Assembly (NCBI RefSeq): GCF_019237615.1
Contig: NZ_JAFAGT010000085.1
Location: 186,001-250,000, forward strand
DNA length: 64,000 nucleotides
From: Roseateles sp.
GTDB taxonomy: Bacteria > Pseudomonadota > Gammaproteobacteria > Burkholderiales > Burkholderiaceae_C
Direction of reading: 5' to 3'
The position numbers were made by a program, and so were the translations under genes. Under the pieces are notes generated by a model, which saw only the letters and a program-made list of their open reading frames with translations, searched no databases and was not told where the DNA came from. Each line of letters begins with the position of its first letter. Position 1 is the stretch's first letter. Positions 34,838 to 43,420 of this stretch are shown one piece after another.

Positions 34838-35626
34838 ATGCCGCTGCTTGATGCCGAAGCCACGCTCCTCCCCGATGCGCTGTTGACGCTGTGCCCGCCC
34901 AGTGCCGCTGGCGAGGAGCGCGTGGCCGTCGAGACGCCGGTCGCGTTGACGGTCAACGGGGTCTCGCAGGCCGTCATGCTCGCCACGCCGGCCGACCTGG
35001 AGGACTTCGCGCTGGGCTTTGCGCTCAGTGAGGGCTGGATCACGTCGCGGCGCGAGTTGCTGGACGTGGACGTCGTGACGCGGCCCGATGGCGTGGAGCT
35101 GGCGCTGCACGTGACTGCCGCCCGCGAGCAGCACCTCAAGGCACGCCGCCGCCTGCTGGCCGGTCGCACCGGCTGCGGCCTGTGCGGGCTGGAAAGCCTG
35201 GCCCAGGTCGGTGCCGTGCAGCCCGCGCCGGTGCGGGCGCCCCTGCTGGCCGAGGGCGCACTGGACCTTGCACTGGCCGGCCTGCATGCGGCGCAGGTGC
35301 TGAACGCGCGCTGCGGCGGCCTGCATGGCGCGGCCTGGTGCCTGCCCAGCGGTGAGCTGCGGCTGGCGCGCGAGGACATCGGGCGCCACAACGCGCTGGA
35401 CAAGCTGGCCGGCGCCCTTGCCCGCCACGAGGCGGACCCGCGCGACGGCTTCGTGCTGATGTCAAGCCGCGCGAGCTATGAACTGGTCCACAAGACGGCC
35501 ATGGCGGGCGCGGGCCTGCTCGCCTGCATGTCCGCGCCCAGCAGCCTGGCCATCGAGACGGCCAGCCGCCTGGGCCTGCAGCTGTGGGCCTTCGTGCGCG
35601 AGGGCCGCGCGACCCGCTACGCCTGA
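34838..35626 (+). CDS. fdhD: Formate dehydrogenase accessory sulfurtransferase FdhD
   Basis: 262 residues. FdhD moves sulfur from IscS to the molybdenum cofactor of formate dehydrogenase. Diagnostic features: FALGFALSEG, the two-cysteine loop TGCGLCGLE (CxxC) near residue 110, GGLHGAAW and RHNALDKLAG, then SSRASYELVHKTA. No formate dehydrogenase gene lies in the window. The start has no Shine-Dalgarno sequence. The 3' end overlaps the convergent cyclase gene by 10 bp. Confidence 0.95.
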   Translation: MPLLDAEATLLPDALLTLCPPSAAGEERVAVETPVALTVNGVSQAVMLATPADLEDFALGFALSEGWITSRRELLDVDVVTRPDGVELALHVTAAREQHLKARRRLLAGRTGCGLCGLESLAQVGAVQPAPVRAPLLAEGALDLALAGLHAAQVLNARCGGLHGAAWCLPSGELRLAREDIGRHNALDKLAGALARHEADPRDGFVLMSSRASYELVHKTAMAGAGLLACMSAPSSLAIETASRLGLQLWAFVREGRATRYA

Positions 35627-37686
35627 GGCCCGGCCGGCGCCGCGATCTCCGGCGCCCGCTCGCCCTCGCCGGCGCTGAAGCAGCGGACGACGATGCGGTC
35701 GCGGCCGGTGCGCTTGGCCTCGTAGAGGGCTTCGTCGGCCGCGGCGTACATCGTCTCGGGCGTCAGCAGCGGCGTCGGTGCGGCCCACCAGGCCAGGCCG
35801 AAGCTGGCCGTGACGATGCGCTGCGGGTTGTCCTCGTGCGGCAATGCCAGCGCATGCACGGCGGCGCTGAGCCGGCCGACGAATTGCTGGGCGGCGATGG
35901 CCGAGGGCGCCGAGAAGATGACGCCGAACTCCTCGCCGCCGAGACGGAACAGCGCATCGGTGGAGCGCTTGAGCCCGTGCTTGAGCGTCTGCACCATGGC
36001 CCGCAGCACGGCGTCGCCGGCCTGGTGGCCGTAGCGGTCGTTGTAGGCCTTGAAGTGGTCGATGTCCAGCATGCACAGGCCCACCGCCTGGCCGCACCGG
36101 GCACCGGTCAGGGCGGCCAGGCAGACGTCGTCGAAGTGGCGCCGGTTGAAGGCACCGGTCAGCGCATCCAGGATGGCCAGGTCGCGCAGCTGGCGGTTCG
36201 CGGCCTCCAGTGCGCGGGCGTCATCCTGTACGCGCTGCTCGTCGGCCTTGCGGCGCGAGATGTCCAGATGGGTACCGGCCAGCCGCAGCGGACGGCCACT
36301 GGCGTCGCGTTCGAACACGCGGCCGCTGCTCTGCACCCAGACCCAGTGGCCTGCCGCATGGCGCATGCGGAACTCGGCCGCGTAGCGCTCCTCCTGGCCG
36401 CCGAAGTGGCGCTTGAGCGCCTCCCTGGCCCCGGCCAGATCGCCCTCATGGCACAGCCGCTCCCAGGTCTTGCCGCTGACGGGTTCCAGCTCCGTGCGGC
36501 TGAACCCCAGCATCTGTGCCCAGCGCTCGTTGATGACGAGGCGGTCGCTGTCGAGATGCCAGTCCCAGGTGCCGGCGGCGGTGCCGTCGATCACGTTGCT
36601 CAGGTGCTGGCGGTCCTCCGCCAGCACGGCCTCGGTACGCTCCAGGCGACGCCGCACGACCAGACTGCGCGCCACGGCCACCGCCACGAGCAGCGTAGCC
36701 AAGCTGCCCGCGGCCAGGACCAGCAGCGGCATGCGGTCGCCCGCTGCGCCGAACGCGCCTGGCCGGGGCCGCAGCACGAGCTGCCACGGCCGCCCACCGA
36801 CATCGACGCTCAGCGCCATGTCGCGCTCGCCGGCGCGGAAGGGCTCGCCGGCCCTGGACGCGTAGATGAGGCGATGCGCCTCTTCCTGGTCGAAGACGAA
36901 GACGTCCAGGCCGTTGGCGTCCGCCCGCAGGGCCGCCTCCGACATCAGCGCGGACAGCTCGACGACGCCGGCCAGGAAGCCACGCAGCTCGCGCCGGCGC
37001 GCTTCCGCACCCACCGGCCGTGGTACGCGATAGACCGGCGCCGACACAGCAAATCCGCTGCGGGCGCCGCCCGGCTGCCCACGGCGGATCACGGCAAACA
37101 CCTCCGACGCGATCGGAACGCCGGTGTCGCGCGCAATCAGCTTGGAGTGCATGCGGCGCGGGTCGAATGCCATGTCGACGCCGACGGCCGCCTCGCTCTC
37201 GGGCCAGGAGTAATGCACGGGCACATGGAGCTCGCGCACCTGCACAGTCACGAAGCCGCCGTCCGGCCCGCCGGGCGCGGGCTCGACGACGCGATAGCCC
37301 GGCTGCTCGCGCGCCGCCTGCCTCTCGAACTCGGCCAGTTGCTCGTGCGGCACGACGGGCTGCCATTCCAGCAGCGTCATGGCCGACGCATCGTCGATCA
37401 GGCCGGCGCCATAACGCAGGAACTGCTCATGCGTCAGCCCGGGCTCGGCCGACAGCATCTGCCCGGCGGCCTGCAGCGCCTCCACCACCCGCATCAGTTG
37501 CCGGTCGAAGGCGTCGACAACGCTCTGCCCCATCGCGCTCAACTGCTCTCGCTCCTGCGCCGCCGCCTTCAGCGACAAGGAGCGGTAGGCGCCCAGGCTG
37601 CCAGCCAGGCCGACCAACAGCACGAGCGCCACCAGGGCCACGTCCACGAAGGAGGGCCAGAGCCCGCGGCGCGGCCGGGTGTTCAC
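35617..37686 (-). CDS. Diguanylate cyclase with CHASE and PAS domains
   Basis: 689 residues. Membrane helix (about 13-35), periplasmic CHASE-type sensor (about 45-270), second helix (about 315-335), a PAS/PAC module (about 355-480, ending SGRPLRLAGTHLDISRRK) and a C-terminal GGDEF domain. The active-site motif is GGEEF and an RxxD inhibitory site (RSTD) stands exactly five residues before it, so the enzyme should make c-di-GMP and be product-inhibited. The GTG start at 37686 overlaps the stop of the upstream binding-protein gene (GTGA). Confidence 0.93.
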   Translation of the reverse strand: MNTRPRRGLWPSFVDVALVALVLLVGLAGSLGAYRSLSLKAAAQEREQLSAMGQSVVDAFDRQLMRVVEALQAAGQMLSAEPGLTHEQFLRYGAGLIDDASAMTLLEWQPVVPHEQLAEFERQAAREQPGYRVVEPAPGGPDGGFVTVQVRELHVPVHYSWPESEAAVGVDMAFDPRRMHSKLIARDTGVPIASEVFAVIRRGQPGGARSGFAVSAPVYRVPRPVGAEARRRELRGFLAGVVELSALMSEAALRADANGLDVFVFDQEEAHRLIYASRAGEPFRAGERDMALSVDVGGRPWQLVLRPRPGAFGAAGDRMPLLVLAAGSLATLLVAVAVARSLVVRRRLERTEAVLAEDRQHLSNVIDGTAAGTWDWHLDSDRLVINERWAQMLGFSRTELEPVSGKTWERLCHEGDLAGAREALKRHFGGQEERYAAEFRMRHAAGHWVWVQSSGRVFERDASGRPLRLAGTHLDISRRKADEQRVQDDARALEAANRQLRDLAILDALTGAFNRRHFDDVCLAALTGARCGQAVGLCMLDIDHFKAYNDRYGHQAGDAVLRAMVQTLKHGLKRSTDALFRLGGEEFGVIFSAPSAIAAQQFVGRLSAAVHALALPHEDNPQRIVTASFGLAWWAAPTPLLTPETMYAAADEALYEAKRTGRDRIVVRCFSAGEGERAPEIAAPAGPQA

Positions 37687-38699
37687 GGCCGCGCCTCCAG
37701 CGTAGCCACGAGGCGCTCGTAGAACTGGGCCTGCTGGCGCAGGAACTGCGCCGGGTCCGGAGTCGCACGGATGCGCGCCGATGCGGCAAGCGCCTCGGTG
37801 CCAGCCTGCCATTCGGGATCGGCGGCGACCTGATCAAGCAGGTCCCGCCAGCGCCCGACGGCCTGCGCCGACATGCCCGCCGGACCGAGCAAGGCCGACC
37901 AGCCCTGCAGCTGCTGCATGTCGCCCAGGCCCAACTCGGCGGCGTTGCGCAGGCGCGGCAGCGAGCGCAGCCGCCCCTGCGCTGTCGTCATCAGGCCGCG
38001 CAAGGCCCCCGACTGCACAGCCGGCACGATGCTGCGCGCGTTGTTGCAGCTGAAGTCCACCTCGCCCTGAATCAGGGCCTGCGTCACCTGCGAGCCCTGG
38101 CCGAAATGCAGCGGCCGGGCCGCGTCGTCCGCCAAGCCGCCCAGCGCGAGCAGGTAGCGCACCGCCACGTGCTGCAGCGTGCCGGCGCCCGCCGTGCTGT
38201 AGCGCAGCCGGCCCGGTGCGGCGGCGATGGCGGCGAGCAGCTCCTGCATGGACCCAATGGGCGAGCCACTGCGAACAGCGCAGATGAGCGGCGCCTGGTC
38301 AAGCACGGCCAGCACGGTGAAGCCGCTGGCCGGCACGGCCGTGCGCGGCGATAGCGCCGGCAGGATGGCCACATTGCCGACCCGCCCCAGCAGCAGCGTA
38401 TGGCCGTCCGGCACAGCCAGCCCGACCGTCCGCGCCGCCGCGGCGCCCGACTCGGCCGTCAAATAAGTGATCTCGAATGTGCCAGCGCCGGCACGCGCCG
38501 CGCTCCGCACGAGATTGCGGGCCGACCCATCCGCCTCGCCGCCGGCCATGAAGGGCACGAACAACCGGACGGGAGCCGGCGATGTCGGGCCGCTGGCGAA
38601 CACGGGCCCACCTGCTAGCAGGCCAACCATGGCCACCAGCACAGTGCCCCAACCAGACCTGACCCTACTTCTTGTCTTGACTACCACGAAATCGATCAT
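37683..38699 (-). CDS. Tripartite tricarboxylate (Bug/TctC) type substrate-binding protein
   Basis: 338 residues from the ATG at 38699; a longer start at 38750 is possible. A signal peptide (hydrophobic core VLVAMVGLLAGG, ending VFASG) precedes a Bug-type periplasmic domain: FVPFMAGGEADGSAR, NVAILPAL, LLAAIAAAPGRLRYSTAG, QGEVDFSCNNA. Bug proteins bind carboxylates, and some act as sensors rather than transporters. No TctA/TctB genes are near. It is translationally coupled (GTGA) to a CHASE-sensor diguanylate cyclase, so a signalling role is likely. Confidence 0.85.
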   Translation of the reverse strand: MIDFVVVKTRSRVRSGWGTVLVAMVGLLAGGPVFASGPTSPAPVRLFVPFMAGGEADGSARNLVRSAARAGAGTFEITYLTAESGAAAARTVGLAVPDGHTLLLGRVGNVAILPALSPRTAVPASGFTVLAVLDQAPLICAVRSGSPIGSMQELLAAIAAAPGRLRYSTAGAGTLQHVAVRYLLALGGLADDAARPLHFGQGSQVTQALIQGEVDFSCNNARSIVPAVQSGALRGLMTTAQGRLRSLPRLRNAAELGLGDMQQLQGWSALLGPAGMSAQAVGRWRDLLDQVAADPEWQAGTEALAASARIRATPDPAQFLRQQAQFYERLVATLEARP

Positions 38700-39099
38700 A
38701 AATGACCGAATAAGTGCATGTTTCGACAAATTTTGATTAAAACGGCCCATCCGTGACGGATGGCCCGGAAGCAGCCAAAACGCGCGGGCTTGGGTTTGGT
38801 GGGCTTGGTGGGCAGGTCCGCCCGAATCGTCCCGAGTGCGTCAAGCCGCCGACCATGCCGTCGCTGGCTCGATGAAAGCTGCCCACCGCTTTCGCGCCAG
38901 CCTGCCACCCATCCGGAGTTCCTCGCCCATCAGCACCGCTTGCAGATATGATTTACTGTGAAAAACACCAGTTGTTTCTGCAGCGACTCAGCCGCGCGGC
39001 CCATGCAAATGAGGGCCCCCACCCGCCTGAGTATCTGGTAAACCCTTGGACACATCCCAACGTTGACGGGCATGTCGACACTTCTTGGAGGGCCCCATC
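38700..39099. other. 400-bp spacer at the start of the accessory region
   Basis: No convincing gene. The AT-rich part around 38690-38740 probably contains the promoter of the Bug-type gene. A short direct repeat (GGCTTGG-like, near 38795-38815) is seen. At 38947-38952 TATGAT is followed by CTGTGAAAAACACCAG (38956-38971), which resembles a LexA box (CTG-N10-CAG) with one mismatch in the second half. It could be the scar of an SOS-controlled promoter. Confidence 0.4.
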
Positions 39100-39384
39100 A
39101 TGACCTTTGATGGATATCTGAAGGACGGCGGAGTCCGCTCACCTGAGGGCGCGGGCGACTTCATTCAGCTCAACGAAGACGCCCTGCCGGTAGCGGTTCC
39201 TCGTGGCTATGTGGGACCCGTGTACCTGTCGAATGGACGGCAGGTCTGGTGGACAGGCCGCGTCGCCATCGGCCTGCGTCACTACGCGCCCCGGCACACC
39301 GAGGAGGTGTCGCAGGCGACCGAGTGGTTGCAACGACTGATGCTCCGCCAGCGCTCATGCGTTGCTGCTGCGGCCCGAAAGTGA
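39100..39384 (+). CDS. Small protein of unknown function
   Basis: 94 residues, soluble, with no recognised family. The middle reads YVGPVYLSNGRQVWWTGRVAIG and looks like a compact beta-rich domain; the C-terminus is Arg/Ala-rich. GGAGGG stands 7 bases before the ATG at 39100. It is the first gene of the accessory region and is followed by a gene remnant rather than a partner gene. Confidence 0.6.
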   Translation: MTFDGYLKDGGVRSPEGAGDFIQLNEDALPVAVPRGYVGPVYLSNGRQVWWTGRVAIGLRHYAPRHTEEVSQATEWLQRLMLRQRSCVAAAARK

Positions 39385-39414
39385 CGCAGCCTCAGGTTTC
39401 ACGCGGTCAGCACA

Positions 39415-39570
39415 TGGGCTGATGAGGCTACCCTCGCCTCACTCGCGTGGCAGTACGGCCACGACGCGCGCGGCGCCGTCATCACACTGATCGCCGGTTT
39501 CGCGAGCGCGGTGGGCTGGCCACTCACCGCGGCGCTGGAAGCTGCCTTGGGCTGGCGCGTCAACAACATC
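39415..39570 (+). pseudogene. Fragment of an MFS transporter gene
   Basis: In one frame, without a start codon, about 50 codons read LASLAWQYGHDARGAVITL, IAGFASAVGWPLTAALEAAL and GWR, which resembles an internal helix and loop of MFS transporters (the typical LIAGFAST-xxWPLT pattern). Both ends are lost and the frame then runs on without sense. It supports decay or rearrangement just before the chromate transporter gene. Confidence 0.4.
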
Positions 39571-39691
39571 CAGCGCGCTGGCCTCCCAGCACGACAGCGG
39601 CGAGGCTTTATGGCCCCGGCAGCATCCGGCGCCCCGTTTCCTGCACTTCATGTTGGTCCGCCAGAATGGCGCGCGCCATTGATGCACCGTC

Positions 39692-40912
39692 ATGAAGCCG
39701 AGTTCTACGCCTGCAACCGGATCACTCGTATCTGCACAGTCCGCGGGGGCCGTGTTTCTGATCTTTCTACGCCTGGGGCTGACCTCCTTTGGCGGCCCTG
39801 TCGCACACCTGGGCTACTTCCGCACCGAGTTCGTCGAGCGGCGCAAGTGGCTTGACGACGCGAAGTTCTCGGACGTCGTCGCGCTGTGCCAGTTCCTGCC
39901 AGGTCCGGCGAGCAGCCAGGTAGGCATCGCCATTGGCATGATGCGCGCGGGGTGGTTGGGCTCTGTCGCGGCTTGGCTTGGCTTCACGCTGCCATCTGCG
40001 CTTTTGCTGATTGCTTTCGGCTACGGCATGTCCCGTTTCGGTGGCCTGGCCGATTCGGGCATCGTCCATGGACTGAAGGTCGTCGCCGTGGCTGTGGTCG
40101 CTCAGGCAGTGTGGGGCATGGCCAAGTCGTTGTGCCCGGATCGTCCGCGAGCTGGGCTGGCCATCGTGGCGGCGCTGCTGACGCTGGTGCTGCCGAGCAC
40201 GCTCGGGCAGATCGGCGCCATAGCCGCATCGGCCGTTGTTGGCGTCACCCTGCTCAGGGCGGCGGCTGCGACGCCCAACCAGGAGCCGCTCGGCATCCTG
40301 TCAAGAGCGTCCGGCGTGGCATCGCTGGCGGTGTTTGCCCTGCTCCTCATCGGCCTTCCCGCAGCGGCGCAGTTGTCGGCATCCCCGTTGCTGGGACTGC
40401 TGGACGGATTCTTCCGTGCGGGGGCCCTCGTGTTCGGCGGCGGCCATGTCGTGCTGCCGCTGCTCCAATCCGTCGCGGTTCCTTCGGGCGCCGCCAGCAA
40501 TGCCGAGTTCCTGGCGGGCTATGGCGCTGCCCAGGCGATCCCAGGTCCGCTATTCACCTTCGCCGCTTACCTCGGGACGGTGATGGCGACGCCGGTGCAG
40601 GGCTGGATTGGGGGGCTGCTTTTCCTGGTCGCCATCTTCGCGCCGGCGTACCTGCTCGTCATGGGCGTCCTCCCGTTCTGGGACGGGCTGCGCCAACGGG
40701 CGACTGTTCGTGCGGCCCTGGCCGGGGTCAACGCCGGCGTCGTCGGCATCCTGCTGTCAGCCCTCTATGACCCCGTCTGGACAAGTGCCATCAGCTCACG
40801 GGCCGATTTCGGGTTGGCACTGTCGGCCTTCGGGCTCTTGGTGTACGGACGGGTCCCGCCGCTGGCTGTCGTGCTGCTGACCGCCGCAACTGGTTGGTTG
40901 CTGGACCTTTGA
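39692..40912 (+). CDS. chrA: Chromate transporter, ChrA type
   Basis: 406 residues with about 10-12 hydrophobic segments and two repeated CHR domains, each with the family signature: FLRLGLTSFGGPVAHLGYFR with LCQFLPGPASSQV in the first half; FRAGALVFGGGHVVLPLL with YGAAQAIPGPLFTFAAYLG in the second. The family exports chromate; some members move other oxyanions. The ATG at 39692 starts MKPSSTPATG. No chrB regulator is present. Confidence 0.93.
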   Translation: MKPSSTPATGSLVSAQSAGAVFLIFLRLGLTSFGGPVAHLGYFRTEFVERRKWLDDAKFSDVVALCQFLPGPASSQVGIAIGMMRAGWLGSVAAWLGFTLPSALLLIAFGYGMSRFGGLADSGIVHGLKVVAVAVVAQAVWGMAKSLCPDRPRAGLAIVAALLTLVLPSTLGQIGAIAASAVVGVTLLRAAAATPNQEPLGILSRASGVASLAVFALLLIGLPAAAQLSASPLLGLLDGFFRAGALVFGGGHVVLPLLQSVAVPSGAASNAEFLAGYGAAQAIPGPLFTFAAYLGTVMATPVQGWIGGLLFLVAIFAPAYLLVMGVLPFWDGLRQRATVRAALAGVNAGVVGILLSALYDPVWTSAISSRADFGLALSAFGLLVYGRVPPLAVVLLTAATGWLLDL

Positions 40913-41350
40913 TCATCAGGGCATGGCTTTGCAGTCTGCCGTTGCGGCCGATGAAATGCCCGGCCTGCCGGGTGACCTTGCTCCCGAAAGCCGGATCCCT
41001 TGCCGAGTGGTCGAATCCTGGCAAGGGGACCCGGCCGGGGAGCGACGCAGTGCGTTCGCCTCTCTCCCCTGCGTTGCCAGGCCGTTTCATCCGCGATAAA
41101 CGGCGTGCCAGTGGCTCCTGCTTTGCGAAATCGCAAAGCAGCCCCCCGAGACGATCTCCAAACTCCCCGCACCGCCCGCCCATCGTCCATGACGAGCCGA
41201 CGCTCAGTTTGATCAGAAATTGAGCCCCTGTCGGGCCATCTGCCGGCCAAGCACCGGAGCGCCGTGCCGGCGTTCCCGCCGGACGGGGATCCAGCCGGCT
41301 TGGCAGCTAGGGCGCGCCAAACAACAGGACCGACTGAACGAGGGGCGCCG
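40913..41350. other. 438-bp spacer upstream of the hydrogenase gene
   Basis: No gene is seen. It contains a small CCCGGC/GCCGGG hairpin (40959-40972), an FNR-like palindrome (41123-41136) and a further dyad with GCTCA and TGAGC arms around a TGATCA core (41202-41225). The hydrogenase ATG is preceded by GAGGGG. Confidence 0.5.
41123..41136. promoter_or_regulatory. FNR/Anr-like palindrome upstream of the [FeFe]-hydrogenase
   Basis: TTGCG-AAAT-CGCAA, a symmetric version of the off-consensus half-site TTGCG seen at other island promoters, with dyad symmetry extending to GCTTTGCGA/TCGCAAAGC. It is 215 bp before the hydrogenase start, so a long leader or another element would be needed. Overlapping TGGC-N7-TTGC (41112-41126) fits a sigma-54 -24/-12 pattern but may be chance. 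Confidence 0.45.
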
Positions 41351-43420
41351 ATGATCACCTTGACAATCAACGGCACGCAGGTGGAGGTGGACGATGGCGC
41401 CACCCTGCTCCTGGCGGCACAAAAGGCCGGCATCCTCATACCCACCCTGTGCCACCACCCTCGCATGCCGCCGCTTGCGGTCTGCCGCATGTGCGTCGTC
41501 GAAGTCCAGGGAGTGGACCGCCTGCTGCCTGCCTGCGCCACGGCCGCGAAGGAAGGGGCGGTAGTCGAGACGGAGAGCCATGTCATTCGAGCCTTCCGGC
41601 AGGCCGACGCCGAATGGCTGCTCGCAAGGCATCCGAACAACTGCATGCGCTGCGAGGTGAACGGATCGTGCCGGCTGCAGTCCCTGGTTTTCGAGCACCA
41701 ATGGGCCGACCGCTGGTCCCACCTGCCGATCGCTTCGCCAACCACTGGAGAGCACGTCAAGATGGACCACACCTCTGCGAGCATCTGGCGCGAGCTGTCG
41801 AAATGCATCGAGTGCGGCCTGTGCGCGCAGGCATGCGGCGATGCGAGGCAGCAGCAACATGTAATTGGATTCGCCGGGCGCGCCAGCGAGCGCTTACCCG
41901 TGACGGTTTTCGACCAGCCTCTGGCGGCTACGCGCTGCATCTCATGTGGACAGTGCACCCTGGTATGCCCGGTGGGTGCCCTGGTCGAAGCGCCCGCTTG
42001 GCACGAGGTGCTCAAGGTGCTGGACTCCCGAAAGCGGCTGTCCGCCGTCATGGTCGCGCCCGCGACGCGGGTCGCCATCAGCGAGGAGTTCGGCCTCAAG
42101 CCCGGCACCGTCAGCACGGGAAGGCTGATCAACGCGCTGCGGCACCTGGGCTTCAATCATGTGTTCGACGCCAATTTTGGAGCCGACATGACGATCATGG
42201 AGGAAAGCGCGGAACTGCTGGGACGCATCGCGGACCGCCGCAGGCTGCCGCTGTTCACCTCCTGCTGCCCAGCCTGGGTGAACTGGATCGAGATCAACCG
42301 GCCGGACCTGCTGGCGCATCTCAGCGAGACCCGCTCGCCGCAACAAGTCCTTGGCGCATTGACGAAGCGCGGTCCCTTTGCGCGCAAGCTTGCAGGAAAC
42401 TTCGCCGACGCCAGGGCCGAACCATTCGTCGTCAGCGTGATGCCCTGCACGGCCAAAAAGGACGAGGCGCTACGGCCCGGCCTGTGCGACGACGTCGACC
42501 ATGTCCTGACGACTCGCGAACTGGCAAGGATGATCCGATCGCGCGGCATCGCATTTGGCGCGCTCAACGATGACGGATGTTTCGACGATCCCTTGGGCGA
42601 AAGTACCGGCGCGGGGCAGATCTTCGGCGCCTCTGGCGGAGTCATGGAAGCGCTTGTGCGCACAGCCTCCTTCGTTGTCCGCGGAGACAGTGCACTCCCA
42701 CTGGAGTGGCATCGGCTCCGGGGTGTCGATGAGGGCATCAAGACGGCAGACATTCCTGGGATCGGACGAGTCGCCGTCTGCAATGGCATCGCCGTCGCCC
42801 AGCGCCTGCTGCAGTCCGACGACTGGCGCGCCGAATACGTCGCCATCGAGGTGATGGCTTGTACGGGCGGTTGCCTGGGCGGCGGTGGCGAGCCCAAGTC
42901 GCTGGACCCGTGCATCCTGCAGACGCGCGCCCAAGCGATCTACGGCATCGACAGCCGCGCCCCCCGGCGTCGCTCGCACGAGAACCTGTCCGTGCAGGCT
43001 CTCTATTCCGAAGAGCTCGGGGAGGCCAACTCGTCCACGGCCAAGGCAATGTTGCACACGAGCTATGCCGCGCGCGGCTCCAAGCGTTCGCTGCTGATGC
43101 GCTTCCTCGACGCCGTCGACCGGCGGGATGAAGCAGCCGCCGCGAGGCTGTTCCATCCTGATGGCGTGTGGATCACGAGCTCGTCGCTCGGCAATGCCCA
43201 TGGCGCTGCGGATGTGCAGCGGTTGATCAAACACCTTCCGCCCCGCAGGCTGGGGCCGGAATACCTGCGCCACCGCATGGAGGTCGCGGCATCAGCCGAC
43301 GATCTCACCGTCGTGACGCCCGAGGGGGCACGATGCCGTTTCGAGCTCGAACTGGGGACGGCTTGCGTCGACGGTACGCCCACGGCATTGATCGGGCGAC
43401 TGGTCCGGCACGTCCTGTAA
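41351..43420 (+). CDS. [FeFe]-hydrogenase with C-terminal NTF2-like domain
   Basis: 689 residues. Order: 2Fe-2S ferredoxin domain (1-75), His-Cys3 4Fe-4S site (HPNNCMRCEVNGSC, about 94-108), two 4Fe-4S clusters (CIECGLC at 152, CISCGQC at 196) and the H-cluster domain. All three catalytic motifs are intact: TSCCPAW (about 304), MPCTAKKDEA (about 364), EVMACTGGCLGGGGEP (about 500), with SPQQ and EES support. The enzyme should interconvert H2 and protons with ferredoxin-type electron input. From about 575 an extra SnoaL/NTF2-like domain (FLDAVDRRDEAAAARLFHPDG) follows, which I do not know from characterised hydrogenases. No signal peptide and no HydEFG genes in the window. GAGGGG precedes the ATG. 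Confidence 0.93.
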   Translation: MITLTINGTQVEVDDGATLLLAAQKAGILIPTLCHHPRMPPLAVCRMCVVEVQGVDRLLPACATAAKEGAVVETESHVIRAFRQADAEWLLARHPNNCMRCEVNGSCRLQSLVFEHQWADRWSHLPIASPTTGEHVKMDHTSASIWRELSKCIECGLCAQACGDARQQQHVIGFAGRASERLPVTVFDQPLAATRCISCGQCTLVCPVGALVEAPAWHEVLKVLDSRKRLSAVMVAPATRVAISEEFGLKPGTVSTGRLINALRHLGFNHVFDANFGADMTIMEESAELLGRIADRRRLPLFTSCCPAWVNWIEINRPDLLAHLSETRSPQQVLGALTKRGPFARKLAGNFADARAEPFVVSVMPCTAKKDEALRPGLCDDVDHVLTTRELARMIRSRGIAFGALNDDGCFDDPLGESTGAGQIFGASGGVMEALVRTASFVVRGDSALPLEWHRLRGVDEGIKTADIPGIGRVAVCNGIAVAQRLLQSDDWRAEYVAIEVMACTGGCLGGGGEPKSLDPCILQTRAQAIYGIDSRAPRRRSHENLSVQALYSEELGEANSSTAKAMLHTSYAARGSKRSLLMRFLDAVDRRDEAAAARLFHPDGVWITSSSLGNAHGAADVQRLIKHLPPRRLGPEYLRHRMEVAASADDLTVVTPEGARCRFELELGTACVDGTPTALIGRLVRHVL

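Noticed and set aside
40908-40921. TTGATCATCAGGGC at the end of chrA as an FNR site
   Set aside because: Second half-site does not match ATCAA, GTCAA or CGCAA at 4-bp spacing.
41112-41126. Sigma-54 -24/-12 element TGGC-N7-TTGC
   Set aside because: The spacing is right, but one or two such matches are expected by chance in this window and it overlaps a palindrome; kept only as a note in the spacer.
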